Shown piece after piece: positions 16,925 to 24,920 of a DNA stretch of 64,000 nt. The notes beneath the pieces were generated by a model that searched no databases, was not told the origin of the DNA, and was given only the letters and a program-made list of their open reading frames with translations. The DNA is from an uncultured Eubacterium sp. (lineage in GTDB: Bacteria; Bacillota; Clostridia; Lachnospirales; Lachnospiraceae), in contig CAMWXD010000018.1 in NCBI GenBank assembly GCA_947178105.1, positions 1 to 64,000 of the forward strand, written 5' to 3'. Position 1 is the first letter of the stretch, and each line of letters starts with the position of its first letter. The position numbers were made by a program, and so were the translations under genes.

Positions 16925-17497
16925 TTAATAATTCACATATCCAGATACGCTGACCGTCCTGCTGGAATTATTGCGAATCGCCAGGCGGTATATGCCGCGG
17001 CTATAGATCTTAATTTCCTTAAAAATACTCCCATTCGTCCTGTTCGCATGACGGAAATTACCGCTTGGTGTAATCAGCCCAAAATCAACGCTTGCATCAA
17101 ATGGTGTATAGGAACAATTAATGGTCACCGTTTCACCTGCCTCAAGAGAATAATCCTCACGAGATGTCGCTGATTTTCCTGGGGAAATATTCCAATCATC
17201 AATATGTATCGTAGCCCTCTCCATACTTTCAATCGGAAAAGTCGTAATCTTACTCTCATCTACTGTATCACTGGCTAAATCCTCGATATTGACTGAAAAA
17301 TCCTCTTTTTCATCGCTTACCGCCACAGGCTCTTCGATCCGCTCGTCCTTGATACGCGCCTCTTCCTCTTTGGACATGATCTCGAAGGATTCCTTCTTCA
17401 ATGTATGCATATCGCTTGCAGCAGCCGATGCCAAAATGCCTGTGCTGCTTGCAGCCACAGCGAAAATCAGCGCAAATGCTGCCATTTTCTTTTTCAT
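16925..17497 (-). CDS. secreted protein of unknown function, 190 residues
   Basis: A signal peptide (KKKMAAFALIFAVAASSTGI, then AAAS) is followed by an acidic, charged linker and a C-terminal beta-domain (about 105-190: SLEAGETVTINCSYTP ... GIYRLAIRNNSSRTVSVSGY). This domain resembles the extracellular tail of the M56 sensor encoded just upstream (VRISLSSENEKDSFKVGL ... DYLVVVKGIKAADGK), so sensor and secreted protein may share a fold. AAAGGAG precedes the ATG. It is probably regulated by the neighbouring BlaI/M56 pair. Confidence 0.65.
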   Translation of the reverse strand: MKKKMAAFALIFAVAASSTGILASAAASDMHTLKKESFEIMSKEEEARIKDERIEEPVAVSDEKEDFSVNIEDLASDTVDESKITTFPIESMERATIHIDDWNISPGKSATSREDYSLEAGETVTINCSYTPFDASVDFGLITPSGNFRHANRTNGSIFKEIKIYSRGIYRLAIRNNSSRTVSVSGYVNY

Positions 17498-17515
17498 TGA
17501 TGTAACTCCTTTCTC

Positions 17516-17873
17516 TATAAAAATGATATCAACACACAGCAGTTATGCTCGCATATTTTACTCAAAAGCTCTGTCTGCAAGTATTTTGATTGCTGTATCC
17601 TTACTTTACCACTGATACCGGAAACTGTCAATAGAATAATTATATTTTTCCCAAAAACATAATTATATTTTTCCTGCTGATTTTGATCATCCAATATAAA
17701 CATTACCAAGAATTTTTATCTGCTTCCCATCGGCTGCTTTGATTCCTTTGACAACCACAAGATAATCAGACTTTTTCGTTGTTATAAAAGTGTGTGCTAC
17801 AAGACCTCCTTTTGAATCGTTCCATTGACATACGCCGTTTTCATCTTTCAGCCCAACTTTAAACGAATCTTTC
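17516..17873. repeat. segmental duplication, intact copy
   Basis: This region, including the last ~60 codons of the M56 gene and its 3' flank, recurs at 16388-16742. The duplication brackets the 190-residue secreted protein gene. Confidence 0.75.
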
Positions 17874-19153
17874 TCGTTTTCTGAAGATAATGAAATCCTT
17901 ACACGATCCCCCTTATTCAGAGACACAGATAACAGATTCTTATCCTCGCTGCCTGATATCGCAACATCGATATTCTCAGCCTTCTTTCCAACCAGCCTAA
18001 GCCTGTCAAAGTCCAGAATGTCTTCTTCGCTAAGCTCCTGATACTCGGTATATTCCGTAAAATTAAGATCCATCTCCACTTCCACACTGTTTGCATCCTC
18101 CGCTTTCATTGCAATCCAGCTATCCACCGAATAAAACCCCTGCAGTGCAGCATACGTAACTGCCGGGCTGTACACCGCAAAAAAAACGGCTGCGGCTGCC
18201 GCGGCTGGCTTTGTAATTTTTCCTGTTCCCTTCATAATATGTATCATTCTCCTTTCCGCTTCTTTTTCATTCCTTCCGGTAAACCCAGTGACATATTTTT
18301 CTGTACCATCCTCCTGAACCTCCTCCAGCGCAGCAAGCAGCAGGCTTGCATAACCGTAGCGTTCGAAATCACCGGCATTCTCCAGCACCTTTTCGTCGCA
18401 CGCCAGCTCACTGTAATGGGCAAAATCCCTTTCAAAAAAAGAAATAACAGGATTAAACCAGTGCATCGCACGAATCAGCATCATAAAAAAACGATAAAGC
18501 ACATCCTTTCTTTTGCAGTGAACCAGCTCATGCTTTAACATCAGCCTGACGTCCTCGCAGTACATGCAGCCGGAAGGGAAAAAAATACAGGGACGCAGCA
18601 AGCCTGCTGAAAACGGCGAAGCAATCACACTGCACCTGTAAATTTTTATGTTTTTACGGATGCCAAGCTCCTGTGCAAAAGCCCCGCATATCTTTCGGAT
18701 ATCCTCATCCTCCCACGCCACGGATGCGGCACGGATTTTTTTCATCGCAAGATACTCCCGCAGAAAACGCCGCAGAAAAACAAGCAAAAATCCTGCCAGC
18801 CAGATCCAAAATACGATGCACCTGACAAGCGTCAGCCTGGGATTCCAGATCATCAAAATGCCGGAATCACTCTGGTGCCCAATAATCGTCCATAACCCTT
18901 TCGGCTCTAACACGCCCCATTCCGGCTTTGTCCTGCCGTATGCGGCGCCGGCGGCAAGCATTGCCTGCGGAGCGAGAAAAAACAGCACCTCCGCCCGCAT
19001 CAGCGTATACAGGACATGCACCTCATACCGCCTGCATATGCGATCCGCCAGCAGCTTTGACAGTATAAAAATTGCGCTTCCGGCTGCCGATACAGAGGGC
19101 AGCAGCACAAGGATCAGGTTCATCAAATATAAAATATGGTCACTCTGCTTCAT
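17687..19153 (-). CDS. BlaR1-like M56 family metallopeptidase sensor without penicillin-binding domain
   Basis: Membrane helices lie near residues 8-30, 50-70, 112-130 and 315-340. The zinc protease motif HELVH (208-212) and SELACDE (248-254) are typical of M56/BlaR1. The C-terminal ~150 residues outside the last helix are a beta-rich domain with acidic stretches, not a transpeptidase-like sensor, so the signal is probably not a beta-lactam. In the BlaR1 scheme the sensor leads to inactivation of the BlaI repressor. The gene overlaps the BlaI gene by 14 bases. Confidence 0.85.
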   Translation of the reverse strand: MKQSDHILYLMNLILVLLPSVSAAGSAIFILSKLLADRICRRYEVHVLYTLMRAEVLFFLAPQAMLAAGAAYGRTKPEWGVLEPKGLWTIIGHQSDSGILMIWNPRLTLVRCIVFWIWLAGFLLVFLRRFLREYLAMKKIRAASVAWEDEDIRKICGAFAQELGIRKNIKIYRCSVIASPFSAGLLRPCIFFPSGCMYCEDVRLMLKHELVHCKRKDVLYRFFMMLIRAMHWFNPVISFFERDFAHYSELACDEKVLENAGDFERYGYASLLLAALEEVQEDGTEKYVTGFTGRNEKEAERRMIHIMKGTGKITKPAAAAAAVFFAVYSPAVTYAALQGFYSVDSWIAMKAEDANSVEVEMDLNFTEYTEYQELSEEDILDFDRLRLVGKKAENIDVAISGSEDKNLLSVSLNKGDRVRISLSSENEKDSFKVGLKDENGVCQWNDSKGGLVAHTFITTKKSDYLVVVKGIKAADGKQIKILGNVYIG

Positions 19154-19547
19154 TCCTTTTTAACTCCTCTAACAACTGTCCGATCCGTTCCTTTTCTTCC
19201 GGCCGCAGCGTCGTCCTTCCACAGAATGCCGCAGCCAGCCCTTCAAAAGATGTAATCCCAAACTCACGCTCCATCTGTTCCCTGAAAAAAGCCCTTCGAT
19301 ATTCTTCCTTCGTTACTTTCGGAATATAAATATGGTGCTTGCCGCTGCGGACTGTCGTTACCAGCCCTTTCCCGGCTATCCTGTGAAGAATGGTCGATTT
19401 TGTCCCTAACGCCTGGCTGAATTTTGCGTAAATCTCCTCGCTTTTAATGCCCTGTGGATGCTCCCATATGACTTCCATAAACTGCATTTCCGTATTCGAC
19501 AGCTTTTTGATTCCTAATGGTTCCAGTACTTTCTGTGGTGTCTTCAT
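19140..19547 (-). CDS. BlaI/MecI/CopY family repressor
   Basis: 135 residues with the winged-helix core of the family (LSNTEMQFMEVIWEHPQGI ... KSTILHRIAGKGLVTTVRSG) and a short dimerisation tail. This is the DNA-binding partner of the M56 sensor encoded next. A perfect inverted repeat lies over its ribosome site (19554-19571), and promoter and operator must sit in the 190-base gap to the divergent sigma-factor gene. Confidence 0.88.
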   Translation of the reverse strand: MKTPQKVLEPLGIKKLSNTEMQFMEVIWEHPQGIKSEEIYAKFSQALGTKSTILHRIAGKGLVTTVRSGKHHIYIPKVTKEEYRRAFFREQMEREFGITSFEGLAAAFCGRTTLRPEEKERIGQLLEELKRNEAE

Positions 19548-19553
19548 AATATA

Positions 19554-19571
19554 ATTAGATTCCTTTCTAAT
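19554..19571. promoter_or_regulatory. inverted repeat at the BlaI start, candidate operator
   Basis: ATTAGA, six bases, TCTAAT. The AAAGGAA ribosome site of the repressor gene lies inside, so binding or folding could limit translation. It does not match the classical TACAnnTGTA Bla box. Confidence 0.4.
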
Positions 19572-19740
19572 TTGTAATTACTTCTGCAATCAGCTTACTA
19601 CCTCCTAAAACAGATGTCAATCATATCACTACATTTTTTGTCATTTATTTTTTTATCATTACGGAACCAAATCCCATTTTTTTCTGTCATATTATATAGA
19701 GGTATATTACGATTCGTATTTTCCAACAGAGGTATACAAT

Positions 19741-20253
19741 ATGAAAAGCAAACAAGCAAAACGGCAGGAACTCTTTCTTGCTGCCGTAACTGAAAACACA
19801 GGCGCGTTTTACAGATATGCCTATTCCGTACTGCTGAACAGGCAGGATGCGGAAGACGCCGTAAGCGAGATGATTCTAAAGGCATTTTCACATCTGGACT
19901 GCCTGCGGCAGCTTTCAAAAATGAGGAGCTGGATGTTTCAAATACTGGCAAATACATGCAGGGATATCCTGTCAGAAAAAGAGCCTGTATTTGACGCCGC
20001 CGCTTTTCAACCGCCGGACAAGCCTGCGCAGGAAGCTTTCAGCGGCCTGCGCGACGAGATCCTTGGGATGGAAGCAAAATTTCGTGAGGTCGTGATTTTA
20101 TACTATTACGAAGAAATGAAAACAAAGGAAATCGCCAACATACTGCAAATATCCGAAGGAACCGTAAAATCCAGGCTTTCCAGGGCAAGGGAAAAGCTAA
20201 AAGCATTTTTGGAAAGCCAAAATACAGCAACGAAAAAGGAGACATCCCCATGA
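19741..20253 (+). CDS. ECF sigma factor (pair 1)
   Basis: 170 residues: region 2 (ENTGAFYRYAYSVLLNRQDAEDAVSEMILKA, split around residue 30) and region 4 (FREVVILYYYEEMKTKEIAN, then ISEGTVKSRLSRAREKLK). The AGAGG site is eight bases upstream. It overlaps the downstream gene by ATGA, typical of a sigma/anti-sigma pair. It probably autoregulates. Confidence 0.87.
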   Translation: MKSKQAKRQELFLAAVTENTGAFYRYAYSVLLNRQDAEDAVSEMILKAFSHLDCLRQLSKMRSWMFQILANTCRDILSEKEPVFDAAAFQPPDKPAQEAFSGLRDEILGMEAKFREVVILYYYEEMKTKEIANILQISEGTVKSRLSRAREKLKAFLESQNTATKKETSP

Positions 20254-21185
20254 AAAAAAACAACCAACAAATTGATCAAAATATGAGTCAGAATATTGAT
20301 CAAAAAATTCAAAAACTGGTAAAGCAAAATCTTGTATTTGAGCAGAATCCGCTTTTTGCACAACGTATGCGCTGTCTTGCAGAAAGGCTGTCAGACAATG
20401 CTATGCCTGTGCAGCAAAAAAGCTGCGGGCAAAAAAACAGGCGCTTTCGCGCCCGTATCACTGCTGCACTCGCCGTCCTGCTCCTTGCTGCCTTTCCGGC
20501 AAAATCTGCCGTTCATAGTATCCATACGTCACATCTGGCCGCCCGGCAAGGCCACCCGGAATCCGTTTCCAAAAGCCAAAAGCCGGATTCCGACATACAG
20601 GCAAGCAAACAGCCAAAGGCAGCAGAAAGGCTGTCAGAAGCACGCGCAGTTGATGCTGCGGCTTCATATGTAAAAATCATGTATGGCATTTCCGATAAGC
20701 AGGTGCAAGAAATGCAGGCAAGCTTGTCATTTGAAAGCAGCCAATTTGCAGAAACATCCTGTTACTGTGTATCCTTTGCAGCAGATTCTGTATGTTATAA
20801 AGTCACCGTTGACGCCGAAAACGGCTCCTTTTTGGATATCTCGATGGAAAAGGAAGGATTTGCCTATTATCAGGATAACTTTGCACTTAAAAAATCCAGG
20901 CTGAGAAAAGCAGGGGCAGAAGCTGAAAGCATCGCCTTACAGTTCATCAGGGAAAGCTCTGTGATCACAGATGCTTATGTGCAATACAAGCTAAATGCCA
21001 ATGGGCAGGTTCCGCATGGAACCGCTGTCTGTCTGTTTGACCTCGCAGACGGCGACCGTATCCGTATCTCCTACAGCATGGCAGAGGATGCTTTATGGGG
21101 CGCCGTACGGGAAAAAGGCGGTGCAGGGCACCGGGATGCCAATGTCCGGGAGGGGGAAACGAGAATGTTTTTGGAGCTGGACTGA
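20250..21185 (+). CDS. membrane-anchored protein, probable anti-sigma factor (pair 1)
   Basis: Residues 1-60 are cytosolic and Gln/Asn-rich. One membrane helix follows (about 70-88, ITAALAVLLLAAFPAKSAV). The remaining ~220 residues would face outwards, with two PepSY-like halves (SYVKIMYGISDKQVQEM; CYKVTVDAENGSFLDISM). No zinc-finger anti-sigma motif is visible. The role is inferred from the ATGA overlap with the sigma gene. Confidence 0.65.
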   Translation: MKKNNQQIDQNMSQNIDQKIQKLVKQNLVFEQNPLFAQRMRCLAERLSDNAMPVQQKSCGQKNRRFRARITAALAVLLLAAFPAKSAVHSIHTSHLAARQGHPESVSKSQKPDSDIQASKQPKAAERLSEARAVDAAASYVKIMYGISDKQVQEMQASLSFESSQFAETSCYCVSFAADSVCYKVTVDAENGSFLDISMEKEGFAYYQDNFALKKSRLRKAGAEAESIALQFIRESSVITDAYVQYKLNANGQVPHGTAVCLFDLADGDRIRISYSMAEDALWGAVREKGGAGHRDANVREGETRMFLELD

Positions 21186-21192
21186 TTTTATC

Positions 21193-21242
21193 AAAACAGG
21201 AGCTTGCAGCGTGTGTTGCCACAGGCTGCAAGCTCCTGTTTT
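21193..21242. terminator. strong bidirectional terminator
   Basis: AAAACAGGAGCTTGCAGC (21193-21210) pairs perfectly with its complement at 21225-21242: an 18-bp stem ending in A/T runs on both sides. It separates the two convergent sigma/anti-sigma operons. Confidence 0.92.
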
Positions 21243-21276
21243 ATTTGCTGTAAACAAAGTTCATCTGTCTGTGTCC

Positions 21277-22500
21277 CTATTGTTCCAATCGAAATTCATC
21301 TGTCTGTGTCTCTGTCCCCTCTTTTGGAATATAAGCCGCAAAGGTCACCGTACCGTCTTCATTCAGCGTATACGTCATGATTACCAGGCTTTCCAGCCTG
21401 TTCTCGGAATAAGCGCAGCCAAACAGATCAGACATTCCCGGCTTTTTGCCTTTAAAATACTCAGATACAAGAATACTGCCGCTGCCTGATATGCGTCCTT
21501 CCACTTCATACTCTACTGACACATATCCGTCGCTGTCCGGCGTTAGAATCTGTACGCTGCTCTCTACACGGGAAGCGTATTCGTCTATATTTTCAGGCGT
21601 AAGCTGATCCATCCATGCCTGAATCGCAGCATCCGTCATTTCATCTTGCAACGTGGTATGTTCCGGCTCTGGCTCTGGTTCTGATTCAGGCTCCTCCAGG
21701 CTTGTCAGGTAGTTTGCTGCCGCCTCAGGATCTGCTTTTGACACATCGATCGGGAGATGAAACAGCGCGTTTAACCCGTCGTAGCCTTCGTTTCTGGAAA
21801 TCTCGCCGGTTGCTTTGTCATAATGATATGCCTGCACGTTATAAAAGGTGCTGTCCATTACACCTAGATAAAGCCCTTGGTCAGCAAAGATTTCCACATT
21901 GTCGCATTCGGTAAGCCTGTATAAAATGCCGTTCTGTACAAACTCTGAGTAACCGCCGCGCATGGTAACTGTATTGTATTTTGCAGGATCATATCCTTTT
22001 ATAAACGGGGATACAAAAAAAGACAAATCTGCATATGAATCGTCCATCGTATCCGGCATCGGCGTGCCGTCCGCATACTCGATCGCTGTCACACAATACG
22101 TCCGGTCTGTCTGCACGACTCCGTTACTGCTCTGCTGGTACTGCGAGATATCCTTACCCGATACAATGCCTATAAGCGTCACACGATATTTACCGATCGT
22201 CTGCTCCTCATGAATGCTGATTGCATCTTTTCCCAAAAAGGCATCCGTCAGTTTGGAATCGTTGAACTTTTCTGTTACTTTATCCGGCGCTAAATATTTC
22301 CAGGAAGCATAGGCTGTCACAGATCCTGCCCCCAATACGATTGCTGCTGCAATGGCTGCCGCCGGTATCCTTCTTACTTTTTTTATATCCATCGTCTCTG
22401 TCTCCTTTACCTGTCTTAAAATACTCTGGTTCAGCCGGCTGTCCGGCTCCTTCGTTGGAGTAAGGGCTTGTTTTAACAATGTATCAAGATCTTTTTTCAT
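21277..22500 (-). CDS. membrane-anchored anti-sigma factor-like protein (pair 2)
   Basis: A cytosolic N-terminus (about 45 residues), a membrane helix (IPAAAIAAAIVLGAGSVTAY, residues 45-64) and a ~340-residue outer part with an acidic SEPEPEPEP linker near residue 270. The shape resembles DUF4179-type membrane proteins encoded behind ECF sigma factors. It overlaps the sigma gene by 17 bases. Function is inferred from context. Confidence 0.65.
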   Translation of the reverse strand: MKKDLDTLLKQALTPTKEPDSRLNQSILRQVKETETMDIKKVRRIPAAAIAAAIVLGAGSVTAYASWKYLAPDKVTEKFNDSKLTDAFLGKDAISIHEEQTIGKYRVTLIGIVSGKDISQYQQSSNGVVQTDRTYCVTAIEYADGTPMPDTMDDSYADLSFFVSPFIKGYDPAKYNTVTMRGGYSEFVQNGILYRLTECDNVEIFADQGLYLGVMDSTFYNVQAYHYDKATGEISRNEGYDGLNALFHLPIDVSKADPEAAANYLTSLEEPESEPEPEPEHTTLQDEMTDAAIQAWMDQLTPENIDEYASRVESSVQILTPDSDGYVSVEYEVEGRISGSGSILVSEYFKGKKPGMSDLFGCAYSENRLESLVIMTYTLNEDGTVTFAAYIPKEGTETQTDEFRLEQ

Positions 22501-23020
22501 TTAAAACAACCTCCAGTTCTTTTTCTAATATCCTTCTGGCATGATACAGCCTGCTTTTTACCGTTCCTTCCGGTATCTGCATAACAGAAGCAATTTGTGC
22601 GACCGACAGGCTTTCCATATAAAACAGCAGCACTGCCATCCGATACCGTTGCGGGAGCGTTGCCACTGCCGCCCTGACCGCCTGCGCCTCCTCTCTGCGC
22701 AAATACTGCGCCTCCGCAGACTGCTCCACTCCGCCGCTGCTTTCCGCCTCCTGTCCCTCTGTAAATGCCTGCATATCCGCGATCCGCTTTCTCCAGGCAA
22801 ATTTGCGCCTTTTATTTTTCCAGATACGCACCGCCACCGCAAGCAAATAGCTTTTCGGATTCTGGCCTGCCTTTATTTTGTCATGCATCTCTACTGCCTT
22901 TAGAAACGTATCCTGATATAAGTCCTCCGCTTCCTGTTTACTGCCAGTCAGATATGTGCAAAAGGAATAAATGTCTGTCCCATATGCCTGGATACATTGA
23001 GCCAATTCTGCTTTTGTCAT
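22484..23020 (-). CDS. ECF sigma factor (pair 2)
   Basis: 178 residues with region 2 (DIYSFCTYLTGSKQEAEDLY) and region 4 (LPQRYRMAVLLFYMESLSVAQ, then IPEGTVKSRLYHARRILE, positions about 125-165). Two ATGs lie two codons apart. The second (23020) is preferred because GGAG is nine bases from it but only three from the first (23026). Paired with the anti-sigma-like gene that follows. Confidence 0.88.
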   Translation of the reverse strand: MTKAELAQCIQAYGTDIYSFCTYLTGSKQEAEDLYQDTFLKAVEMHDKIKAGQNPKSYLLAVAVRIWKNKRRKFAWRKRIADMQAFTEGQEAESSGGVEQSAEAQYLRREEAQAVRAAVATLPQRYRMAVLLFYMESLSVAQIASVMQIPEGTVKSRLYHARRILEKELEVVLNEKRS

Positions 23021-23268
23021 AATCAATCTCCACTTTCAAGACGTCCTGGGAACGGCCTGCATCCTTTCAAGCCGTTCCATCGTGAAGGGTTTGATTGCAC
23101 TTGCCCTTCACTTATATATTGTAACAGCTCTTGCATTGGTTTAAAAAAGATTGCAAAATTTTTGATTTTTTGTATAATGTACTCAGAAGCATACTTTTTC
23201 AAACAATTTTTGCTCAAATGCAGCACTAAAATGCCTAGAATTTGTATCCAGCGAGGAGGGAAAAAAGA

Positions 23269-23670
23269 ATGAACGGACGCGAAGACCGTAAAGAAAATGA
23301 TTTGTTTTTCACATGCAGCCTGATTGACTATATTGCCAGAAAAACGAAAAACAGAAGGGCTGATGTATACCATAGTGACAATATTGACCGTGTTTGCGAC
23401 GATTTTATTGCATCCGCCAGTATTACAGAGGGAAATTTTGACAGCGTTGCAGACACGGTATATGCCCTGCCAAGCCACTGGGATATCGGCAAGGTTTTTA
23501 AACGGCTGATCCTTGGCATCGCCAGAGAACGGCAAATGGAAATCACAGAAGCCCTGTTTGCTGCCTACAATTCTTTTGTAAGTGAATTAATCGAGGACTT
23601 TAACAGCAGCTTTTATTATGATGCGCCGCAGAATATTTTAAATACTTTTTTATACGAAAACATTGAATAA
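23269..23670 (+). CDS. small protein of a DUF3990/DUF3791-type cassette (orphan, internally shortened)
   Basis: 133 residues; AGGAGGG lies nine bases before the ATG at 23269. From memory, homologous proteins in Lachnospiraceae read CSLIEYIARKTKNRR, then a segment of about 20-25 residues, then ADVYHSDNID...V. Here NRR runs straight into ADVYHSDNID, as if that segment were deleted. The rest (YALPSHWDIGKVFKRLI; FVSELIEDFNSSFYYD) is conserved. Such genes usually accompany DUF3791 and DUF3990 genes in toxin-antitoxin-like cassettes, which are absent here. The function is unknown. Confidence 0.6.
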   Translation: MNGREDRKENDLFFTCSLIDYIARKTKNRRADVYHSDNIDRVCDDFIASASITEGNFDSVADTVYALPSHWDIGKVFKRLILGIARERQMEITEALFAAYNSFVSELIEDFNSSFYYDAPQNILNTFLYENIE

Positions 23671-23701
23671 GCATATCGATGCGCAAGGATATTTTATTTT
23701 T

Positions 23702-24175
23702 TTATTTTCCATCCAGCGCGGTTTCCACCAGCCTGCCGTCCTCATATTTTAATTTCAGCGAAAAAAACGGGCGCTCTTCTTCCAACAGCCTGAAAAAGAT
23801 CTTATCCCCTTCCCAAATCGGCAGGCCATACACACTGGATTTGTCAATCCATTCCAGCTCTCCTTCGCTGCATTCGCTGCCGTTTATGAGCGTACCGGTG
23901 TATGCATCTGCTGTATAAAGAAACATATATTCTGTCTGATAATGGTCGCAGATAAAGGTAATCACTCCTCGTAACCTCCATGCGGTCAGCGTCAGCCCGG
24001 TTTCTTCTTTCACCTCGCGCAGCAGGCATTCTTCCGGCGACTCGTCTGCTTCAAAATGGCCGCCTACGCCGACCCATTTATCTTTGTTGATGTCATTTTC
24101 TTTTTTTACTCTGTGCATCATCAGATATTTTCCGTCTTGTTCGATATAACAAAGTGTTGTCTGGTTGCTTTTCAT
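23702..24175 (-). CDS. NUDIX hydrolase, MutT/8-oxo-dGTP diphosphatase-like
   Basis: 157 residues with a complete Nudix box (G-X5-E-X7-REVKEETG, near residues 39-61: GHFEADESPEECLLREVKEE then TG). AAGGAG lies nine bases upstream. Members hydrolyse nucleoside diphosphates linked to another group; the substrate cannot be fixed. It is convergent with the small gene before it. Confidence 0.88.
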   Translation of the reverse strand: MKSNQTTLCYIEQDGKYLMMHRVKKENDINKDKWVGVGGHFEADESPEECLLREVKEETGLTLTAWRLRGVITFICDHYQTEYMFLYTADAYTGTLINGSECSEGELEWIDKSSVYGLPIWEGDKIFFRLLEEERPFFSLKLKYEDGRLVETALDGK

Positions 24176-24256
24176 CCGATTTTTCTCCTTTTCAATTCAT
24201 CAAAACAGTGAAAACGATGTCAGCTTGATTATAGCATATTTGGAACTGGAAATCTA

Positions 24257-24285
24257 TAGACATAATACTGCGGATGTGGTATACT
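24257..24285 (+). promoter_or_regulatory. promoter of the heptad-repeat protein
   Basis: TAGACA (24257-24262), 17 bases, then TG-extended TATACT (24280-24285), 25 bases before the ATG. Confidence 0.6.
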
Positions 24286-24309
24286 ATGCTTCATAGGAGG
24301 AACAAGCAT

Positions 24310-24831
24310 ATGACTGATACCAACAAACTAGATCTCATTATCAACCAATTAGGCATTATGAAATCTGATATTTCGGACATAAAGTCTGATGTAGGTACTC
24401 TAAAATCAGATGTCACTTCTCTGAAATCAGATGTGACTACCTTGAAATCAGATGTGACTGCCCTAAAATCAGATGTAGCTACCTTGAAATCAGATGTGAC
24501 TGCCCTGAAATCAGATGTGGCTGCTCAGAAAGCCGATATCGAATCCCTGAAAGCTGATATGGCTACTCAGAAAGCTGATATAAGTTCTCTTAAATCGGAT
24601 GTGGCCGATTTAAAAATTCAACTTAGCCAAACGCAATTACACCTTGAAAACAAAACTGACAGAAATATTGTATTACTGGCTGAAAATCACAGTATGCTGA
24701 TTGATAAGCTCAACCAGGCGATCCCACTGGCAAATAAAAACCTTACATACGAAGTAAAAGTAGAATATGCCCTCGATAAAATTTCAGAGCTGGAAAAAGA
24801 CGTTGCCGACCTGAAAACAAAAACAGCGTAA
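24310..24831 (+). CDS. coiled-coil protein built of near-perfect heptads
   Basis: 173 residues; AGGAGG precedes the ATG at 24310. From about residue 18 to 100 the chain consists of seven-residue units (TLKSDVT, ALKSDVA, SLKADMA) encoded by near-identical 21-bp repeats, which predicts a long continuous coiled coil. The C-terminal third is ordinary sequence (HSMLIDKLNQAIPLANKN ... LDKISELEKDVADLK) and also helical. No signal peptide or membrane helix. The function is unknown. Confidence 0.8.
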   Translation: MTDTNKLDLIINQLGIMKSDISDIKSDVGTLKSDVTSLKSDVTTLKSDVTALKSDVATLKSDVTALKSDVAAQKADIESLKADMATQKADISSLKSDVADLKIQLSQTQLHLENKTDRNIVLLAENHSMLIDKLNQAIPLANKNLTYEVKVEYALDKISELEKDVADLKTKTA

Positions 24832-24856
24832 TGAAAAAGTGATGTTTATAAAAACA

Positions 24857-24883
24857 AAGCTGGTACCGCATGGATACCAGCTT
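24857..24883. terminator. terminator between convergent genes
   Basis: AAGCTGGTA (24857-24865) pairs with TACCAGCTT (24875-24883), followed on the plus strand by ATTTATGTTTTAT. It closes the heptad-repeat gene and perhaps also the mannitol operon from the other side. Confidence 0.7.
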
Positions 24884-24920
24884 ATTTATGTTTTATACAC
24901 TGTGTTTATGCTTTCCTTTT

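Noticed and set aside
16754-17173. 139-codon plus-strand frame
   Set aside because: It lies over the antisense of the secreted protein gene and a terminator, has no ribosome site and no recognisable family.
24355-24615. regular repeats as a CRISPR array
   Set aside because: The repeats are contiguous, 21 bp, without spacers, and stay in the reading frame of a coiled-coil protein.
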